Below are positions 35,455-43,290 of a stretch of DNA of 64,000 nucleotides, piece after piece. A model generated the notes under the pieces. The model was not told where the DNA came from. It ran no database searches and worked only from the letters and a program-made list of their open reading frames with translations. Within the stretch, counting starts at the first letter, position 1. The number at the start of each line of letters is the position of its first letter. A program made the position numbers and the translations under genes. The stretch is from an uncultured Exiguobacterium sp. Lineage in GTDB: Bacteria > Bacillota > Bacilli > Exiguobacteriales > Exiguobacteriaceae. The stretch is from contig CAJYMC010000001.1 of the NCBI GenBank assembly GCA_913775715.1, positions 62,001-126,000 on the forward strand. The letters run 5' to 3'.

Positions 35455-35482
35455 ACAATTCGCTCCTTTACGGTATGGGGTA

Positions 35483-35779
35483 TTATTTCGTTTCGCCTTC
35501 GTACGACATCATGCCGCCATCCATGTTCGTCACGTCATATCCTTGTCCTTCGAGATATGTCGTTGCGCGACCACTGCGCGCACCAGAACGGCATACCATG
35601 ACATACTCTTTTTTCTTGTCGAGTTCGTTCATCTTGAATTCAATCAATCCGAGTGGAATATGGATCGCTCCCGGAATCATTCCTTCTTTGACTTCATCGA
35701 CTTCCCGGACATCAATGACGTTCAGTTGTTCACCACGTTCAATTTTTTCCTGTACTTCTGTTGCTGTCATGCGTTTCAT
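35483..35779 (-). CDS. Single-domain rhodanese
   Basis: This 98-residue protein has the DVREVDEV strand and active loop VCRSGARSG (Cys about 63), then a normal GGMMSYEGE end. It lacks a signal or membrane anchor. The longest frame reaches back to 35818, but GAGGAGG eight bases before ATG 35779 sets the start; the extra upstream codons come from the tail of the preceding, frameshifted rhodanese gene. Confidence 0.92.
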   Translation of the reverse strand: MKRMTATEVQEKIERGEQLNVIDVREVDEVKEGMIPGAIHIPLGLIEFKMNELDKKKEYVMVCRSGARSGRATTYLEGQGYDVTNMDGGMMSYEGETK

Positions 35780-35804
35780 GTTCAATTCCTCCTCTTGATT
35801 CGAT

Positions 35805-36163
35805 TTAGCGCCAGGCATTCATTCCGCCACGGACTTCCGTGACATTTGGATAACCGGCTTTTTTAGTACTTTGACGGCTTGTTTGCTTCGCATCCCGCTT
35901 TGACAGATGACGATCACTTCTTTGTCTTTCGGGATTTGATTCAGTTGACTGTTTAGCGTTTGTAATGGAATATTCTTAAATCCTTTGATGTGATTGCCTT
36001 TGAATTCTGCCGGTGTCCGAACATCGAGATAAAATCGTTTGCGGTCGTTTAGTAACGGCTTCAGTTCCGTGGTCGACACTTGTTTGACGCCTTTTGTTGG
36101 GGCGAACATCTTATAAGCGAGATAGCCGACGATGAGCAACAAGATGATCGATAGTACATCCAT
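35805..36163 (-). CDS. Membrane-anchored rhodanese interrupted by a -1 frameshift
   Basis: The protein has an N-terminal membrane helix (residues 3-20) and a rhodanese domain with active loop ICQSGMRSK (Cys about 87). In the start frame it ends at TGA 35819-35821 with an unrelated tail after VLKK (114 residues). A -1 shift at the A AAA AAG heptamer (35858-35864) gives AGYPNVTEVRGGMNAWR and stops at TAA 35805-35807, for 119 residues. The shifted tail is the conserved rhodanese ending, so the ancestral protein used it. Programmed frameshifting, a one-base deletion in an A run, or a sequencing error would all explain this. AAGGAGG precedes the ATG. Confidence 0.75.
35858..35864 (-). other. A AAA AAG slippery heptamer in the rhodanese gene
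   Basis: The heptamer lies exactly in the phase used for -1 frameshifting (codons CTA AAA AAG). A small hairpin CACGG-AAGT-CCGTG (35828-35841) follows 16 bases downstream, farther than the usual 5-9. Confidence 0.6.
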
Positions 36164-36185
36164 GCGTCATTCCTCCTTCAGATCA

Positions 36186-36665
36186 TTAGATGAATAGATT
36201 GACGTTTCCGTTCTCCGCATCGGCGAGGTAGGCGGCAACACCTGCATACTCAATCCCGTCGTGTAATTCTTCCTGTTTCAAACCGAGTAAATCCATCGTC
36301 ATCGTACAGGCGACGAGTTTGACATCCTGTTCTTTCGCTAATTCGATTAAGTCTGGAAGTGGCATCGCATTGTGCTTCTTCATGACGTTTTTAATCATTT
36401 TTTGACCTGCACCACCGAAGTTCATTTTCGAGAGTGGCATCTTATCGGCACCGCGTGGCATGAACTTACCGAACATCTTCTCAAGGAATGTTTTATCCGG
36501 CTGGATCGGTTCATCCTTACGCATCGCATTCAAACCCCAGAAGGTATGAAAAATCGTGACTTCGTGATCGTACGCGGCTGCACCGTTGGCAATGATATAA
36601 GCTGCCATGACTTTGTCGTACTCTCCACTAAATAAAACGATGGTTGTTTTTTTCGTATCTGACAT
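36186..36665 (-). CDS. DsrE/DsrF-like (DsrE2) sulfur-relay protein
   Basis: The 159-residue protein has the DsrE-like pattern: TTIVLFSGEYDKVMAAYIIANGAAAYDHEVTIFHTFWGL near the start and a conserved cysteine about residue 120 in LVACTMTMDLLG. DsrE-like proteins bind persulfide sulfur on this cysteine and pass it on. A hydrophobic-Gly segment (about 82-95) is typical of the DsrE2 subgroup. It is the first structural gene after cstR, and a CstR-type operator lies just upstream. Confidence 0.88.
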   Translation of the reverse strand: MSDTKKTTIVLFSGEYDKVMAAYIIANGAAAYDHEVTIFHTFWGLNAMRKDEPIQPDKTFLEKMFGKFMPRGADKMPLSKMNFGGAGQKMIKNVMKKHNAMPLPDLIELAKEQDVKLVACTMTMDLLGLKQEELHDGIEYAGVAAYLADAENGNVNLFI

Positions 36666-36687
36666 GAACGTAATTCCTCCAAGTTTT

Positions 36688-36702
36688 TACCCTAAGGGGT
36701 AT
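36688..36702. promoter_or_regulatory. Second CstR-type operator
   Basis: TACCC-TA-AGGGGTA is a near-palindrome of the ATACCCC/GGGGTAT type. It lies between cstR and the DsrE gene, 20 bases before the ribosome binding site, without a clear promoter around it. Confidence 0.6.
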
Positions 36703-36721
36703 ATTAATTCGTAAAATTTTT

Positions 36722-36985
36722 TCATCTGCTTTTCATTAAGAGTTGAACAGCCTCTGCAACGGCTTGTTCATGATTTTCCGTCGCATCATCCTGACGGACA
36801 CAGTCGATCAAGTTTTCACTGACGACGAGACCGATGACGCGATCGATTGCACTACGTGTCGCGCTCAGTTGTGTAACGACATCCTTACAAGACGCCTCTT
36901 CTTTCATCATTCGAACGATTCCGTGGATTTGTCCTTCAATCCGATTCATCCGATGAATGATGCGATCTTCATAACCGTTTTCCAT
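36722..36985 (-). CDS. cstR: CstR-type persulfide-sensing repressor (CsoR family)
   Basis: The 87-residue all-helical protein begins MENGYEDRIIHRMNRIEGQI, standard for CsoR/RcnR regulators. Two cysteines (about 33 and 62) are kept, but the copper-ligand His of CsoR is Asn (SENLIDCV), as in persulfide sensors. Oxidation of the pair by persulfide releases DNA and turns on the island. AAGGAG lies before ATG 36985; a longer frame from 37048 overlaps the promoter leader. Operator-like palindromes lie on both sides of the gene. Confidence 0.9.
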   Translation of the reverse strand: MENGYEDRIIHRMNRIEGQIHGIVRMMKEEASCKDVVTQLSATRSAIDRVIGLVVSENLIDCVRQDDATENHEQAVAEAVQLLMKSR

Positions 36986-37044
36986 ATGAAGTCCATCTCC
37001 TTTTTTAAATGTGACATACGTCATACCTCGTTGGTACATTTCAT

Positions 37045-37073
37045 ACAATAATACCTACAGGGGTATAAGTCAA
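37045..37073 (-). promoter_or_regulatory. cstR promoter with operator in the spacer
   Basis: Minus-strand TTGACT (37068-37073) and TATTGT (37045-37050) are 17 bases apart. The spacer holds the operator ATACC-TACAGG-GGTAT (37051-37066), so repressor and polymerase compete directly. Confidence 0.8.
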
Positions 37074-37075
37074 CG

Positions 37076-37125
37076 AAAAAGATTTCCGATTTTTTCGCCA
37101 TTGTAGAACGCCCGGAAATCTTTTT
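37076..37125 (-). terminator. Terminator of the LysR gene
   Basis: Thirteen-base arms AAAAAGATTTCCG / CGGAAATCTTTTT with a 24-base loop end in CTTTTTCG on the minus strand, two bases from the cstR -35 box. Confidence 0.75.
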
Positions 37126-37129
37126 GCAT

Positions 37130-37978
37130 TTAACCTTTCCAATTCGCTTGTAAGAAAGTGATCCAATGTTCTGCAAGGCGAGTCGGCATCTTCTCTGGTA
37201 ACAGATAACGAAACGTTCGTTTAGAGATCCCTTTCGCATGAAGCGTAAAGGACTCGGACGGGAAAGACGTGACGAGTCGTTCCGACAATGCTGCAATGCC
37301 ACTCCCATTAAAAACAAGTTGACGCACTAAATAGTTGGCATCGACTGTAATCGTTCGTGCGGGAACGATCGACGAAGTATCTAGCCAACGATCGAGCGCA
37401 TAGCGGGATGCAGATCCTTCTTCGCGAACGATCCACGTTGCATCGTTTAACGAAAGGTGGGACGCACCCATGATGTGCAGTTGATCTTTCGCAAAGACGA
37501 TTTGTTTGACCCCATCAAGTGTCAGTTCTCCTTCGATCATCCCGAGATCAATCTCACGATGTCGTAAGGCTGCTGCTACTTGATCGTGATTCATTAATTG
37601 GATATCTAGTGATACCTCGGGATGAGCGCTTGAAAACAGATGAATCATGTCATCGAGCAACATTTCGTGAATCGTATGCGTTACTCCTATCCGTAATGTT
37701 CCGCGGAAGACACCTTCCGATTCATCCAGCTGGGACTGCATCTGTTCGAGCTGGAAAAGAATTTCTTTTGCGTGACGATAGACAATCCAGCCCATTTCCG
37801 ATACCTCGACCCCTATTGTGAATGAATCACGTATTAATAATGAATGTCCGATCTCTTCTTCTAGTCGTTTAATGTGAACACTGATCGTCGGTTGCGATAG
37901 AAATAACTGTTCCGCTGTTTTCGTAAAATGACGTGTCTCGACGAGTGTGACGAACGTTCTCAGTTCAGTTAATTTCAA
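37130..37978 (-). CDS. LysR-family regulator
   Basis: The protein (about 282 residues) has the N-terminal helix-turn-helix (LRTFVTLVETRHFTKTAEQLFLSQPTISVHIKRLEEEIG) and a LysR effector domain. It is divergent from a TauE/SafE exporter gene 115 bases away, the usual arrangement for a regulator and its target. A CysL/CysB-like sulfur role is plausible from context only. The start is a TTG: GGGGAGGGG is followed by two TTG codons, and the second, at 37978, has the better spacing. Confidence 0.88.
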   Translation of the reverse strand: MKLTELRTFVTLVETRHFTKTAEQLFLSQPTISVHIKRLEEEIGHSLLIRDSFTIGVEVSEMGWIVYRHAKEILFQLEQMQSQLDESEGVFRGTLRIGVTHTIHEMLLDDMIHLFSSAHPEVSLDIQLMNHDQVAAALRHREIDLGMIEGELTLDGVKQIVFAKDQLHIMGASHLSLNDATWIVREEGSASRYALDRWLDTSSIVPARTITVDANYLVRQLVFNGSGIAALSERLVTSFPSESFTLHAKGISKRTFRYLLPEKMPTRLAEHWITFLQANWKG

Positions 37979-38093
37979 CAATACCCCTCCCCATTACATT
38001 TCATAATCATTTATATATAATTAATTCATTTTTATAATCTTGTATTCCTCTTTCATACTCAAGGTATCACATATTAGAAAGAAGGACTGTTTC

Positions 38094-38942
38094 ATGATGT
38101 ATATCTCATTTATTTTGTTAGGAGCAACCATCGGCATACTCTCCGGCTTTTTCGGAATCGGCGGCGGCATCATCCTGACCCCACTGTTATTGATTCTCGG
38201 CTATGAAGCCAGCACCGCGATCGTCCTCAGTCTGTTACTGACACTCGGATCGACTGTGACCGGCACGCTTTCGCATCTTCGATTAAAAACATTCCGTTTT
38301 CGTGATGCCGGGATTATTGGTCTGTCTGGCATCATCGGTTCTGCATTGATCACACCAGTCGTCTTTTGGCTCGAGCGTCATGCTGGTGCTGATGTCGTCT
38401 TATCGAGTCTCTACATCGTTTTACTGATTGGTTTTTCGATTCAGTTCCTTCGTCCCAGTTCAAAGGAACGTCCGTCTTTTCCGGTCCATCATGCTTCGAT
38501 CGTAAAGCTCGCTGTCATCGGACTTGCTGCCGGAATCCTCTCGTCATTGATGGGTGTCAGCGGTGGATTCTTGTTGACACCGCTCTTGCTCGGATGGGTT
38601 CGTTTTCCGCTCAAACAAGCAATCGGAACGAGTATCGCCTCTGCGACATTGATCGTTCTCGGAGGAGTGACGAGTTATGTTGCTTCCGGAACCAGCGCTC
38701 CGTTATCACTCGGGATTGCTTTAATCATCGGTGCGTTCATCGGCTCACCACTCGGCGCGTCACTCTTGCATCGCTTCAATGAACCGTTCGTTCAAAAGAC
38801 GTTAGGAATCTTTTATGGTGTCGTCGCCTTAAGCGTCATCGTCAAAGTGTTCGGACTTCCCTATCTGTCACTCGTCTTACTCGCTTTGTTCACACTCAGC
38901 CTGTTGAGCGTCTTCGGTTACCGGATTCTTAAAACGACCTAA
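38094..38942 (+). CDS. TauE/SafE-family exporter, second copy
   Basis: The 282-residue protein has about eight hydrophobic segments, with GILSGFFGIGGGIILTPLLLI and AGILSSLMGVSGGFLLTPLLL as the paired family motifs. It differs clearly from the exporter at 32607-33383 in sequence. Divergent expression from the LysR gene suggests that it is controlled by it. GAAGGA precedes ATG 38094, and an upstream in-frame ATG at 38040 lacks a site. Confidence 0.9.
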   Translation: MMYISFILLGATIGILSGFFGIGGGIILTPLLLILGYEASTAIVLSLLLTLGSTVTGTLSHLRLKTFRFRDAGIIGLSGIIGSALITPVVFWLERHAGADVVLSSLYIVLLIGFSIQFLRPSSKERPSFPVHHASIVKLAVIGLAAGILSSLMGVSGGFLLTPLLLGWVRFPLKQAIGTSIASATLIVLGGVTSYVASGTSAPLSLGIALIIGAFIGSPLGASLLHRFNEPFVQKTLGIFYGVVALSVIVKVFGLPYLSLVLLALFTLSLLSVFGYRILKTT

Positions 38943-38946
38943 ATGA

Positions 38947-38977
38947 AAAAGCAGCTGACACATCGTCAGCTGCTTTT
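38947..38977. terminator. Terminator between TauE and BrkB genes
   Basis: Thirteen-base perfect arms AAAAGCAGCTGAC / GTCAGCTGCTTTT with a five-base loop serve both convergent genes. Confidence 0.85.
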
Positions 38978-38992
38978 ATACGTGCTCAATGA

Positions 38993-39850
38993 TTAACGCA
39001 CGCTTTCTTCTTTGATTTTTTGCGGTTTCATGATTTTTGCTTCTTTTTTCTGACGCATGCGTTCTGCGTTCATCAAGCCCCCTAACATCAGGACGACAGC
39101 GGACAAATAGAACCACGTCATCAAGACGATGATTCCGGCAAGCTGACCGTAAAGACGATCGTAACTCCCGAACTCAGCATAGTAAGAGAAGAATTCCGAA
39201 ACGACTTGCCAAGCGATCGTCGCAAAAATGGCTCCAGGGAGTACTTGACGAACCGTTAGTCGGACACTCGGTAAAATCCGATACAATAAGATGAAAAAGA
39301 CAAGTAAGAACAACGTCCCGAGTCCCCAGCGGAATAAGAACCAGATCCACGAATAGTTCGTCACGAAATCAGCGACGATTGCAAAGTGGTTGATGAAACG
39401 CCGTGTTAACTTTTCTGAAATCGGAACAATCAATGAAATCGGTAAGATGATCATCATCCCGATCGTAAAGGCGAAGTCTTGCAACAGTCCGCGCCAGAAT
39501 GGCGCTTTTCGTGTCACTTCGAGCGCATCGTTTAGCGAGCGGACAAGTGACTGGACCGACATCGAAGCAAGCCAAAAGGCGGCGAGAAAACTGATCGAGG
39601 CAAGTTTGAATCCTCCTTGATCAAAAATTCCAACGACGTTCCGCTGAATCAAATCGTACGTTTCTGCCGGAGCAAACGGTCGAATTAAATCCAGCACGTT
39701 ATCGGACGTAAACGGTAAGAACGAGACGATCCCAACTACGAATAATAAGAACGGGAATAAGGACAACATCAGATAATAGGCGAGCTGAGCCGATTTATCA
39801 AAAAAGGCTTCACCAAAAAAACGAGCAAATACAGGTTTGATTAAAGACAT
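38993..39850 (-). CDS. YihY/BrkB family inner membrane protein
   Basis: The 285-residue protein has about six membrane segments with family patterns ARFFGEAFFDKSAQLAYYLMLSLFPFLLF near the N terminus, GLLQDFAFTIGMMIILPISL in the middle and GSYDRLYGQLAGIIVLMTWFYLSAVVLMLGG near the C terminus. Many are annotated as ribonuclease BN, but that activity belongs to another gene; the transport role is unproven. The C-terminal tail is Lys-rich. A SigB-like promoter is visible upstream. Confidence 0.9.
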   Translation of the reverse strand: MSLIKPVFARFFGEAFFDKSAQLAYYLMLSLFPFLLFVVGIVSFLPFTSDNVLDLIRPFAPAETYDLIQRNVVGIFDQGGFKLASISFLAAFWLASMSVQSLVRSLNDALEVTRKAPFWRGLLQDFAFTIGMMIILPISLIVPISEKLTRRFINHFAIVADFVTNYSWIWFLFRWGLGTLFLLVFFILLYRILPSVRLTVRQVLPGAIFATIAWQVVSEFFSYYAEFGSYDRLYGQLAGIIVLMTWFYLSAVVLMLGGLMNAERMRQKKEAKIMKPQKIKEESVR

Positions 39851-39885
39851 ACAAATTTCCTCACTTTCAACTAATTCTCTACACT

Positions 39886-39912
39886 ATCCCCCATTTCATA
39901 CCTCCTTTAAAC
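39886..39912 (-). promoter_or_regulatory. Possible SigB-type promoter of the BrkB gene
   Basis: Minus-strand GTTTAA (39907-39912) and GGGGAT (39886-39891) lie 15 bases apart, one mismatch from the general-stress consensus. Confidence 0.4.
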
Positions 39913-39959
39913 TTTTGGAAGTCTTTTGAACTTATAACAACCTTATACATCATTCAAGT

Positions 39960-39989
39960 TTGGCGCTTCGGTTCTGCGCGGGGTACACT
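39960..39989 (+). promoter_or_regulatory. Possible promoter of nos
   Basis: TTGGCG (39960-39965) and TACACT (39984-39989) are 18 bases apart, about 48 bases before the GTG start. Confidence 0.4.
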
Positions 39990-40037
39990 AGGAACAGAGA
40001 TTGTATCGTGCTTGTTTTTCAGAAAGGATTTCGATTC

Positions 40038-41132
40038 GTGTACTCACTCATTCAAACCGAAGCAGAACGCTTCTTTACTTCTTATATAGAGCAATACCCC
40101 GAAATGGCCGGACGTCAGCAAGAAGTCATCCGTTCGATTGAAACGACAGGAACGTACGAACAGACGGCTTCCGAGCTAGCGTTTGGCGCTAAGCTCGCTT
40201 GGCGAAACAGTAACCGATGTGTCGGACGTCTCTTTTGGGAACAACTTCATGTCTTTGACGCGCGGGATGCGTTGACCGTTGAAGCGGTCCGCGACGCGTT
40301 ATTTGAGCATATCCGGTTCGCGACGAACGAGGGACGAATTCGCTCGACGATCACGATTTTCCATCCGACACGTGTCCGGCTGCATAATCACCAACTGATC
40401 CGTTACGCTGGTTATGAAACCGCAACAGGAATCATCGGTGATCCGGCTTCGATCCAACTGACGCGACAATGTGAAGCACTTGGCTGGACCGGAGCGCGTA
40501 CACCCTTTGATATCCTGCCTCTGCTGATCGAACTCGATGGACAAGTCAGCCTGCACTCGATTCCAGATGAGCTCGTGCTTGAAGTCAGCATCACACATCC
40601 TGACTATGATCTGTTCGGTGGTCGCGAAGTCCGCTGGTATGCTGTACCGATGATTGCCGACATGCAGCTTGAAATCGGTGGCATCGTCTATCCGTGTGCC
40701 CCGTTCAACGGGTGGTACATGGGAACAGAAATCGGTGCCCGTAACCTCGCTGATACGGATCGTTATGATCTGTTACCGCTCGTCGCGACACAACTCGGTC
40801 TGAATACTTCGCGTGAACGTTCGCTTTGGAAAGACCGAGCGCTCGTCGAACTAAACGTTGCCGTACTCGAATCGTTCGAACGTGCCGGTGTTACGATTGT
40901 CGATCACCATACGGCTGCCAAACAGTTCGCTCGTTTTGAAAAAAACGAAGCGGCATGCGGTCGTGATGTCACCGGGGAATGGTCCTGGCTCGTGCCACCG
41001 ATGAGTGGGGCAACGACGCATATGTTCCATAAGGATTACGATCCGGAAATCAAACGACCGAACTTCTTTCCGAAATCAACACAGACAGCACCTGTGATCG
41101 GCTGTCCATTTCACCAAGGAGCATTGAAATGA
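40038..41132 (+). CDS. nos: Bacterial nitric oxide synthase, oxygenase domain
   Basis: The enzyme makes nitric oxide and citrulline from arginine using a cellular reductase. The 364-residue length equals that of Bacillus NOS. The heme-ligand motif AWRNSNRCVGR has Cys about 61, and the substrate region PFNGWYMGTEIGARNLAD is intact, as is HMFHKDYDPEIKRPNFF near the end. It lacks a reductase domain, as usual in Bacillales. GTG 40038 with AGAAAGGA upstream is the start; the longer frame from 39960 covers the promoter. It overlaps the NUDIX gene by four bases. Confidence 0.95.
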   Translation: MYSLIQTEAERFFTSYIEQYPEMAGRQQEVIRSIETTGTYEQTASELAFGAKLAWRNSNRCVGRLFWEQLHVFDARDALTVEAVRDALFEHIRFATNEGRIRSTITIFHPTRVRLHNHQLIRYAGYETATGIIGDPASIQLTRQCEALGWTGARTPFDILPLLIELDGQVSLHSIPDELVLEVSITHPDYDLFGGREVRWYAVPMIADMQLEIGGIVYPCAPFNGWYMGTEIGARNLADTDRYDLLPLVATQLGLNTSRERSLWKDRALVELNVAVLESFERAGVTIVDHHTAAKQFARFEKNEAACGRDVTGEWSWLVPPMSGATTHMFHKDYDPEIKRPNFFPKSTQTAPVIGCPFHQGALK

Positions 41133-41575
41133 ATTATGTCGAACAGTTACGTCAAAAAATCGGTCATGACCCAGTCATTCTCGTCGGTTCCGTCGTCCTT
41201 GTCGTACAAAATGAACACATTCTGCTCGAACAACGCAATGAAGCACAAGCCCGCTTCGGTTTACCAGGAGGATTGATGGAATGGGCGGAATCACCGGAAG
41301 AGACCGCGTGTCGAGAGCTTAAAGAAGAGACCGGCTTAGAGGTGGAACGATTAACGTTACTCGATGTCTACTCCGGTCCGCAATACGTGACGACGTTAGC
41401 GAATGGAGACGTCTTTCAAAGCGTCACCCTCGCCTATATCGGTGAACATCCGATTGGAATGTTAAAACAAAGTGATGAGAGTATCAAGCTCCAGTTCGTC
41501 CCGCTCGACGACTTACCGGATCACTTAGTCGGCTCTCACGCTCGAATGATTGAAGACTACAAAAAACGCCGCTGA
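41129..41575 (+). CDS. NUDIX hydrolase co-translated with nos
   Basis: The 148-residue protein has a complete Nudix box: GGLMEWAESPEETACRELKEETGLE in two parts (G-x5-E-x7-REL-x-EETGL). It should cleave a nucleoside diphosphate derivative such as an oxidised nucleotide or a sugar nucleotide. Its ATG overlaps the nos stop (ATGA), showing coupled translation. A role in clearing nucleotides damaged by oxidative or nitrosative stress would fit but is inferred only from this coupling. Confidence 0.92.
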   Translation: MNYVEQLRQKIGHDPVILVGSVVLVVQNEHILLEQRNEAQARFGLPGGLMEWAESPEETACRELKEETGLEVERLTLLDVYSGPQYVTTLANGDVFQSVTLAYIGEHPIGMLKQSDESIKLQFVPLDDLPDHLVGSHARMIEDYKKRR

Positions 41576-41593
41576 AGTATAGCGGCGTTTTTT
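41562..41593 (+). terminator. Terminator of the nos operon
   Basis: AACGCCGCT / AGCGGCGTT arms around seven bases are followed by TTTTTTC. The NUDIX stop codon is inside the loop side of the left arm. Confidence 0.85.
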
Positions 41594-41642
41594 CATTTGT
41601 TATAAAATGGAATTAATTCATTATTAATAAAGGAGCTTTCTA

Positions 41643-42323
41643 ATGAAACCACTTGTAATCGCAGGCATGTCTACTCTCCTTAGTCTTTCATTGATTTCTT
41701 CGACAGAAGCTGCTGCTAAATCTGTCAAACAGACGTATACGATTGTCGATGCAAAAAACAAAAAGTACACCGTGTCTGTTCAATCTAAAGCAGCAACTTG
41801 CCGCAAAGCGACGGCAGACGACTTTTGGTGGGTGAAGGGAAAGGATACGTTGTGTACTGGGAAGTTCTCTCTATACTTAAACAATAAATCAACATCGTAT
41901 CACTATACATTCTCTAAGGATAATCCGTATGTGATAGCTACTCACGATTTTCGTACAAGCGGGAAATTAAAAAATGTATCAGGTAATCCGACTGTCTTTT
42001 CCCTCTCTTCCCGCGAAACATCATCTTACATGAGTTTAACTACATTCTCGATTCAGAACGGAAAATTAATTCGTCATCCAGGAACATTCATGTCTTACGG
42101 TATGCGACCGAAGATGAAAAGTGACTTGTTACAAGTTCCAATCTACTCTAACGCTGGAGACGAAGTCGGCTTTTTGTTCCAAGATAAAAAATTATCTAAA
42201 GAAAAATGGGTAAAAGGCAAAGAACATTCATTCTTATCCTCCAGTTTTAATAGCAAAACGTATAAAAAAGGAGTCCAAGAGTGGAACGCCTACAGTTCTA
42301 AGACGAGCTATTTCGTAAAGTAA
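41643..42323 (+). CDS. Unknown secreted protein
   Basis: A 226-residue precursor with a signal peptide (hydrophobic core LVIAGMSTLLSLSLISS, cleavage probably after STEAAA). The mature part is Lys/Ser/Thr-rich, with two Cys (about 53 and 71, ATCRK and TLCTG) that could form a disulfide and no other recognised domain. AAAGGAG sits before the ATG and a strong terminator follows. I cannot assign a family. Confidence 0.75.
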   Translation: MKPLVIAGMSTLLSLSLISSTEAAAKSVKQTYTIVDAKNKKYTVSVQSKAATCRKATADDFWWVKGKDTLCTGKFSLYLNNKSTSYHYTFSKDNPYVIATHDFRTSGKLKNVSGNPTVFSLSSRETSSYMSLTTFSIQNGKLIRHPGTFMSYGMRPKMKSDLLQVPIYSNAGDEVGFLFQDKKLSKEKWVKGKEHSFLSSSFNSKTYKKGVQEWNAYSSKTSYFVK

Positions 42324-42342
42324 CGCTAGCCTATGTAAAAGG

Positions 42343-42394
42343 AAGCCCTTATATTTTTATGCATCCTATTGGCGCACATAAAATATAAGGGCTT
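42343..42394. terminator. Bidirectional terminator
   Basis: Long arms AAGCCCTTATATTTT and AAATATAAGGGCTT pair with one or two bulges and end in TTTTGTAG; they separate the secreted-protein gene and the convergent GNAT gene. Confidence 0.75.
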
Positions 42395-42410
42395 TTGTAG
42401 TCAAAATCAG

Positions 42411-43199
42411 TCACTTTCTATTTAGCGATTGACGCATGATGTATTGTTTCAAATCCCGCTGAGTCCACCCTTCAGAACGTAACGCCTCCCAAATCTGCAC
42501 ATCTGTTGATTGATAATGGTAGGTCGTGCCCGGTAAACGACGGACGACTTCTGTCGCATGTTTTGCTTTTTGTTCTGCTGGACCGACGACTGACAAGAGC
42601 GATGATTCGGCTACTGCCACTACACTTTCTTCTAATTGATAATAATCCGTTTGTAATTGCTGCATGACATGAGGATCTTGCTGCCATATGTATTCCCCTT
42701 GTCCATGGTACTGTTTGAAAAATTCCGTTTCTTCGATCGTCGGCAGAGCGGCTTCTTGGCGTTCATCTGTTAAATGAAAATATCCGATTTCTCCAACGAT
42801 CGTGTAATGAAGCGATTCATACAATCGAATCGCTGGGTCGTTCCCTTGAATGACTTCAAGCATCAGACCATCCATTCCGATTTCTTTGGCATGGCTCAGT
42901 TGTGCTTGATATAAGGCTTTCGCAATCCCAAGACGACGATACTGTGGTGAGATCCCCAGTCCCCCACACCTCATGATGCGTTGACCCTCGATCTCCTTCC
43001 AACCGTTCAGCCAGAGACCGACCGGCTTTTCTCCATGATAGGCAACGAATGAATGCTCCAGTTGATTTCCGTCTCGTTCGAGAATCCGCTTCTGAAACTC
43101 TTCTTCTGATAAGTGCAGTGGAATCAGATAATCTTGAAATCCATCCTGCATCGCTTGATACGCCGTTTTTACGTCAGGTTCGCGTTGAATGTGAATCAT
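42411..43199 (-). CDS. GNAT-family N-acetyltransferase
   Basis: In this 262-residue protein, residues 1 to about 150 carry the GNAT fold with acetyl-CoA motif A, GISPQYRRLGIAKALY, and the following LMLEVIQGNDPAIRLYESLHY. The C-terminal 110 residues are an extra domain (EYIWQQDPHVMQQL and VVGPAEQKAKHATEVVRRLPG) that I do not recognise, longer than a simple GNAT. The acceptor is unknown. AAGGAGG precedes the ATG. Confidence 0.85.
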   Translation of the reverse strand: MIHIQREPDVKTAYQAMQDGFQDYLIPLHLSEEEFQKRILERDGNQLEHSFVAYHGEKPVGLWLNGWKEIEGQRIMRCGGLGISPQYRRLGIAKALYQAQLSHAKEIGMDGLMLEVIQGNDPAIRLYESLHYTIVGEIGYFHLTDERQEAALPTIEETEFFKQYHGQGEYIWQQDPHVMQQLQTDYYQLEESVVAVAESSLLSVVGPAEQKAKHATEVVRRLPGTTYHYQSTDVQIWEALRSEGWTQRDLKQYIMRQSLNRK

Positions 43200-43261
43200 C
43201 GAAAGACCTCCTTTTCCACTGAGCTGTTTCGCTTTTGTTTACCTAATATCCTGCATATAAA

Positions 43262-43283
43262 AACACCCTTGTCGCCAAGGGTG
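43262..43283 (-). terminator. Terminator of the amino-acid permease gene
   Basis: ACACCCTTG / CAAGGGTGT arms with a four-base loop end in TTTTTATATG on the minus strand. Confidence 0.8.
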
Positions 43284-43290
43284 TCCCTAC

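Noticed and set aside
35474..35480. ATACCCC half-site upstream of the 98-residue rhodanese gene
   Set aside because: It has no matching second arm and no promoter nearby.
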